Positions 12,531 through 16,169 of a stretch of DNA of 16,169 nt are shown one piece after another (within the stretch, counting starts at the first letter, position 1; each line of letters opens with the position of its first letter). Source of the stretch: Acholeplasmatales bacterium (GTDB lineage: Bacteria; Bacillota_I; Bacilli_A; Izemoplasmatales; Hujiaoplasmataceae); NCBI GenBank assembly GCA_003477305.1, contig DMTN01000023.1:1-16169 (forward strand), read 5' to 3'. The position numbers and the translations under genes are program-made. The notes under the pieces are model-generated. The model ran no database searches. It was given only the letters and a program-made list of their open reading frames with translations, and was not told the origin of the DNA.

Positions 12531-14702
12531 TCAGGTGAGTTTCTCCCAGGCGATTTTTCCGCCGGCCGATTTGACGGTGATGTTGGCGACGTTCGTGAAG
12601 TTGACGACCTTGAACGACACTTCCTTGATCGCTTCGGGCAGGCGGGCGTCGCAGATCATGAAGCCGTCTTTATTCCGAAGCCCGCAGAAGCCGGCCGTCA
12701 TCGCGACATAGGCCGCGCCGGCCGCCGTCGGGTAGGTGCCGCCCACGAAGATGCCGTCGATGAACTGGCGCCCTTCGAAGGTCAGGCTCGCATACGCGTT
12801 CTTCTGAAGATAGTGGGAAGCCGATTCGGCCTTGCCGAGGGCGGCGGCGACGATCGCGTGAAACGCCCCCGAAAGCGGCGTGCCGCGTTCGGTGCGGGGT
12901 TCGTAGTATTGCAGATTGGCGTTTTTGACCATGCGCGAATACTCGCTTTCAAACAGCGCGAGGAGCATGATGACGTCCGCCTGACGGATGATCTTGGTCG
13001 GCGTCGCGACGCCCTTCGGCCCGCCGAGATATTCGTTCGGATGCGCGAGACGCTTCTTCACGTCCTTGATCGAAGCGTCTTGGAGAGAATGGAATCCGGG
13101 GAACTGCTCGATCAAAAAATCGGGTCCGGCCTTGAATGACGGCATGACCTGGATGGCCGCCTTGATGACGTCGACCGCTTCGGCATAGTCAAACGCTTCG
13201 AACAGTTTTTTGACGAAAGCGGGATTCTCCTGCTTCATCAGCTTGAGCGTCTCGAGCGCCGCTTCCATCGTGAAGACGGCGAGGCGGATCGTCAGGGCGT
13301 TGTCGTCCTTGTTCGCATGGTATTCGTCGGGACCGGTCACGCCTTTTGCGGAGAGGCGGCGGCGTTCCGGTTCGGCGGCGAAACGGGTGGCGTAGAAGTG
13401 CGCGCACTCGAGCAGAAGCGCCAGCCCGCCGGCGACCATGATTTCCCCATCGCGGACCCGGGCGAAATAACTCATCAGCGCGTAGGCGATGACGCCGGAG
13501 GTGAAAATCGAAGTTTTCGTGACCAGTTCGCGATCGGCGGCGCCCATCGATTCGTTTTCGGTCGCGACGGCTTCCGACCCGTCGGACAGGCTCTTCATCG
13601 CAAAGAAGGCGCCTTTGCATCCGATCGCGGCGGCTTTCGCGCGGGCGCCGGGCAAGGTATGGAAGCGGTAGAGCAACAGGTTTTTGGCCGCTTCCTGATC
13701 CGTGTTCAGATAGAACGGAAGCAGGCAGAGTTCGGTATCCCACGACACCGCGCCCTGCATCCCCTGGCATCCGAGGCCGCGCATCGGAATCGACTGGGTC
13801 GGCGTCGACGGGCGGTTGGCGAGCATTTGCCAGATGGCGTTTCGCATCGCGAACTGCAGTTTCGGATTGTCCGGGAGGAGCATGTCCGAGACATTCCAGC
13901 GATTGCGCCACAAAGCGGCGCTGTCTTTCAGGAGGTCGTCGAAGGAGATGTTCTGGACGGCCGTGATCGCGCGGATCGTCGCCGGCGTCGGGTCTTCGCT
14001 GGAAAAGCCGACGGACGCGTATTTCATCAGGGTGTAGGTCCGATTCGCCTCGCAACGGAAACGATAGCGGCGCAGCGGCATCGCCTCGATCATCACGGCG
14101 TCGTACTCGTACTTCGCCGACAGCGTCGCGGTCTCGCTCACGGCGATCTGGCCGCGGCCGTCGAGGATCGGGGCCATCGCCGTCTGGATGTCTTCTTCCA
14201 AGGTGAAACGGGGATAGTCGAGATGGGGTCCGCGGCCGTCGGCGACCTTGGTGTCGATCCCGGTGAACAGTTCGACATCGACCGCCTTGGATACGGTGAA
14301 GCGATACCGGAGCACGAGCAGCGAGGGATCCTGCGCCGGCAGGATGCGCTCGGCCGCGATCACGACGTCGGCACCGTCCGCCTGAAACAGCGTCTCCCGG
14401 AAATGCCGGCCGTTTTCCATGTCGAGCGTCTGGAGATGCTTCTCCGGCGGAATCCGGAGCGGATGAAGGATCTGTCCGCCGATCCGGAGATAGGTATAAA
14501 GCGGGTTGAAGAAGGCGACGGATTCTTCGAAACCGTCCTTGCGGCGACCGTAGACGCCGCCCATCGTCAGCTGCACGAAATCGTCGGCGCGGTATTCCTC
14601 GAGCGTCCCGCGATAGCCGAAAAGACCGTTTGCGACGGTGAACAGATTGCCGTTCTTGATGATGTCGTCAGGCTGAAAACCTGCCGCTTCGATGACGTAC
14701 AT
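12531..14702 (-). CDS. GH65-family alpha-glucoside phosphorylase or hydrolase
   Basis: A 723-residue cytoplasmic enzyme without a signal peptide. GH65 enzymes mostly split alpha-glucobioses such as maltose, kojibiose, nigerose or trehalose with phosphate, giving beta-glucose-1-phosphate; a few are hydrolases. The N-terminal beta-sandwich (about 1-250) opens with GNLFTVANGLFGYRGTLEEY. The (alpha/alpha)6 barrel follows with WDTELCLLPFYL (321-332), LLLYRFHTLPGARAKA and the catalytic-acid motif VTGPDEYHAN, placing the acid at Glu460. A small C-terminal beta domain ends the protein. Some usually conserved spots differ: RQADV at 573 for KQADV, and TERGTPLS (604-611) where phosphorylases usually have a His-x-Ser-Ser-Leu-Ser loop. 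The ATG at 14702 is chosen for its AAAGGAG, nine nt upstream, and its family-typical N-terminus; the frame stays open to 15260 but that overlaps the next gene. It lies 38 nt behind the GGDEF-EAL gene. The substrate is undecided. Confidence 0.92.
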   Translation of the reverse strand: MYVIEAAGFQPDDIIKNGNLFTVANGLFGYRGTLEEYRADDFVQLTMGGVYGRRKDGFEESVAFFNPLYTYLRIGGQILHPLRIPPEKHLQTLDMENGRHFRETLFQADGADVVIAAERILPAQDPSLLVLRYRFTVSKAVDVELFTGIDTKVADGRGPHLDYPRFTLEEDIQTAMAPILDGRGQIAVSETATLSAKYEYDAVMIEAMPLRRYRFRCEANRTYTLMKYASVGFSSEDPTPATIRAITAVQNISFDDLLKDSAALWRNRWNVSDMLLPDNPKLQFAMRNAIWQMLANRPSTPTQSIPMRGLGCQGMQGAVSWDTELCLLPFYLNTDQEAAKNLLLYRFHTLPGARAKAAAIGCKGAFFAMKSLSDGSEAVATENESMGAADRELVTKTSIFTSGVIAYALMSYFARVRDGEIMVAGGLALLLECAHFYATRFAAEPERRRLSAKGVTGPDEYHANKDDNALTIRLAVFTMEAALETLKLMKQENPAFVKKLFEAFDYAEAVDVIKAAIQVMPSFKAGPDFLIEQFPGFHSLQDASIKDVKKRLAHPNEYLGGPKGVATPTKIIRQADVIMLLALFESEYSRMVKNANLQYYEPRTERGTPLSGAFHAIVAAALGKAESASHYLQKNAYASLTFEGRQFIDGIFVGGTYPTAAGAAYVAMTAGFCGLRNKDGFMICDARLPEAIKEVSFKVVNFTNVANITVKSAGGKIAWEKLT

Positions 14703-14740
14703 CCTGATCCGCTCCTTTCGATTTTGAGGTTCGGGGATGA

Positions 14741-16169
14741 TCAATCGCTGGTAAGGCGTTTCCAGAATTCGTCGGCCGGAGCCGGCTTGCCGAAGAGATA
14801 CCCTTGCAGATTGTCGACGTTCACGCTCTTGAGGAGGCTCTTCTGCGTTTCGTTCTCGATCCCTTCGCAACAGATCTTCGTCCCCTTCATGTGGCAGAAC
14901 TTGGCGATCGTGTCGACGAAGGAAACCGTATACGGGTCGAACTCGATGTTGAAGATGAAACTGCGGTCGATCTTGACGATGTCCAGCGGCATCCGGCGCA
15001 GATGGTTGAGCGAGGAATAGCCGGTGCCGAAGTCGTCCATCGCGATCCGGACGCCGATCTGCTTGACGGCGGACAGGATTTCGATGATCTTGTTGATGTC
15101 GTTCACGGCGAGGCTCTCGGTGATTTCGAAAATCAGGTTTTTCGCCGGCAGTTTGTAGGTCTGAAGCGCCTTGAGAAGAGTCTGGACGAGGTCGGTCTGG
15201 AGGATCTGGATGACCGAGAAATTGACCGAAACGGAAATGTCGAGGCCGTAATCGAGCCACTTCTTCGCTTCCTTGATCGCCGCGTTCAGGATGTACTTGC
15301 CGAGCGGGATGATGAGGCCGGTCTGTTCGGCGACGGGGATGAACTTGACCGGACTGACGAAGCCGTACTCGTCGGAAAACCAGCGGGTGAGCGCTTCCGC
15401 CGCCACGATCTTCCCCGATTTCGCATCGATGATCGGCTGGTAGTATACCTTGAACTCGCCGCAGCCCTCGTCGACGGCGCCCTTGAGGGCGCGTTCGAGG
15501 CTGACGGTGTCCTCCTGGAACTTCTGGAGGCTGACGTCGTAGAGGATGAATTTGTTCTTGCCCGAGACTTTCGAATCGCTCAAGGCGAGGTTCGCCTTGC
15601 GGATCAGGTCGTCGGGATCCTTGTTCGCGTCGTTCAAGAAGGCGATGCCGAGCGAGACGGTGCAGGATGTCTCGTAGCCTTCGATATAAAACGGCGATTC
15701 GAAGACGCGCATCACCTTATGGGCGACCTCATAGACCTGTTCGCCGTAGAGATTCTTCACGAGGAAAGCGAACTCGTCGCCGCCGAACCGATAGATCTTG
15801 TCGCGGATTTCCGGAATCTTGTTGAGATGGATGCTGATCGTTTTCAAAAGCGCATCCCCAAAGGAGTAACTGTACATGTTGTTGATCAACTTGAAATTGT
15901 CGATGTTGAGGACGCCGATGAAGGAGTTCGTATACATCGCGGAACTGAGTTCGAACGTCTTGCGCAGGTCGGCTTCCAGTTTCGATCGGTTCGGCAGGCC
16001 GGTGAGGACGTCCGAATACGCGAGCGAGGAAATCGTCTCCTGGGTCTTCTTGTTGACGGTGATGTCGGTTAGGATGACCAGTTCGGCGTCGCGGGCGTCG
16101 CCGTAGTCGACGGGCGACCGGTTCACGATGAACCAGCGGTCGACATCCTTCAGATAGATTTCCTTGACG
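14741..16169 (-). CDS. GGDEF-EAL cyclic-di-GMP protein with PAS end (N-terminus cut by window edge)
   Basis: At least 475 residues; the gene begins beyond the right edge. The first visible residues, up to about 38 (KDVDRWFIVNRSPVDY...), look like the end of a PAS/PAC domain. The GGDEF domain (about 45-215) keeps GGDEF (129-133) but has NIDNFK where active cyclases have DxDxFK, SY in place of the usual GH, and no RxxD inhibitory site. The EAL domain (about 235-475) has all the expected phosphodiesterase residues: EALTRW (258), SVNFS, EITES, MDDFGTGYSS, KIDRSF, EGIE and QGYLFGKP. It probably breaks down c-di-GMP, with the GGDEF part perhaps acting as a GTP-sensing regulatory module. The GTG at 16126 is not taken as the start because the frame runs on upstream with PAS-like sequence. 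The GH65 gene follows with no terminator between. Confidence 0.92.
   Translation of the reverse strand, partial: VKEIYLKDVDRWFIVNRSPVDYGDARDAELVILTDITVNKKTQETISSLAYSDVLTGLPNRSKLEADLRKTFELSSAMYTNSFIGVLNIDNFKLINNMYSYSFGDALLKTISIHLNKIPEIRDKIYRFGGDEFAFLVKNLYGEQVYEVAHKVMRVFESPFYIEGYETSCTVSLGIAFLNDANKDPDDLIRKANLALSDSKVSGKNKFILYDVSLQKFQEDTVSLERALKGAVDEGCGEFKVYYQPIIDAKSGKIVAAEALTRWFSDEYGFVSPVKFIPVAEQTGLIIPLGKYILNAAIKEAKKWLDYGLDISVSVNFSVIQILQTDLVQTLLKALQTYKLPAKNLIFEITESLAVNDINKIIEILSAVKQIGVRIAMDDFGTGYSSLNHLRRMPLDIVKIDRSFIFNIEFDPYTVSFVDTIAKFCHMKGTKICCEGIENETQKSLLKSVNVDNLQGYLFGKPAPADEFWKRLTSD

Noticed and set aside
14677..14684. AAACCTGC, a partial match to the operator half-site
   Set aside because: It lies within the GH65 coding sequence near its start, with no promoter boxes in register and no second copy, so a chance match is more likely.
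14703..15260. N-terminal extension of the GH65 frame upstream of 14702
   Set aside because: The added residues are Arg/Pro-rich shadow sequence of the GGDEF-EAL gene. The GH65-typical N-terminus and the SD both place the start at 14702.
1..16169. CRISPR arrays, tRNA or rRNA genes, insertion sequences, att sites, riboswitches
   Set aside because: No regularly spaced repeats, cloverleaf or rRNA signatures, transposase or integrase genes, or long conserved leaders were seen. Gaps between genes are all under 200 bp.

Overview
The window looks like the chromosome of a GC-rich, low-complexity-lipoprotein-bearing member of the Bacillota or of the Acholeplasma/Izemoplasma-type lineages next to them. 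The grounds are strong Shine-Dalgarno sequences (GGAGG, AAAGGAG), sigma-A promoters with TATAAT, CcpA-type cre sequences, lipoproteins with long Thr linkers after the lipobox Cys, and a YesM/YesN-style two-component pair. Genes end in TGA and use TGG for Trp, so the standard bacterial code applies. The lineage is an inference from style, not from a marker gene.

Layout, left to right. 1-2052 (minus): the start of a MalF-type sugar ABC permease, cut by the window edge, behind its solute-binding lipoprotein. 2053-2237: a dense divergent control region with two promoters, a cre site, two direct-repeat half-sites and a palindrome. 2238-3200 (plus): a membrane-anchored extracellular sensor domain with no output domain. 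3211-6167 (minus): response regulator (REC + AraC HTH) and sensor histidine kinase, overlapping by 4 nt, with their own promoter. 6228-6260: terminator. 6293-12367 (minus): a two-gene operon for a beta-helix glycosidase lipoprotein with discoidin-type domains and a 1135-residue multimodular lipoprotein. 12397-12454: its promoter with a cre-like site and an operator resembling the first one. 12500-12523: terminator. 12531-16169 (minus): a GH65-family enzyme behind a GGDEF-EAL c-di-GMP protein that runs off the right edge.

Taken together this reads as a glycan, probably alpha-glucan, utilisation locus. Surface lipoproteins bind and cut a polysaccharide, an ABC importer takes up oligosaccharides, a GH65 enzyme cleaves alpha-glucobiosides in the cytoplasm, and a two-component system senses the sugar. 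The alpha-glucan assignment rests on a CBM41-like domain in the large lipoprotein plus GH65, and is an inference. The most informative regulatory signal is that the transporter and hydrolase promoters share the same arrangement: TATAAT, a cre-like sequence overlapping the spacer, and a half-site of the form GCAG(G/A)TTTG exactly 5 nt upstream of the -35 box. That would fit activation by the AraC-type regulator encoded between them, plus catabolite repression.
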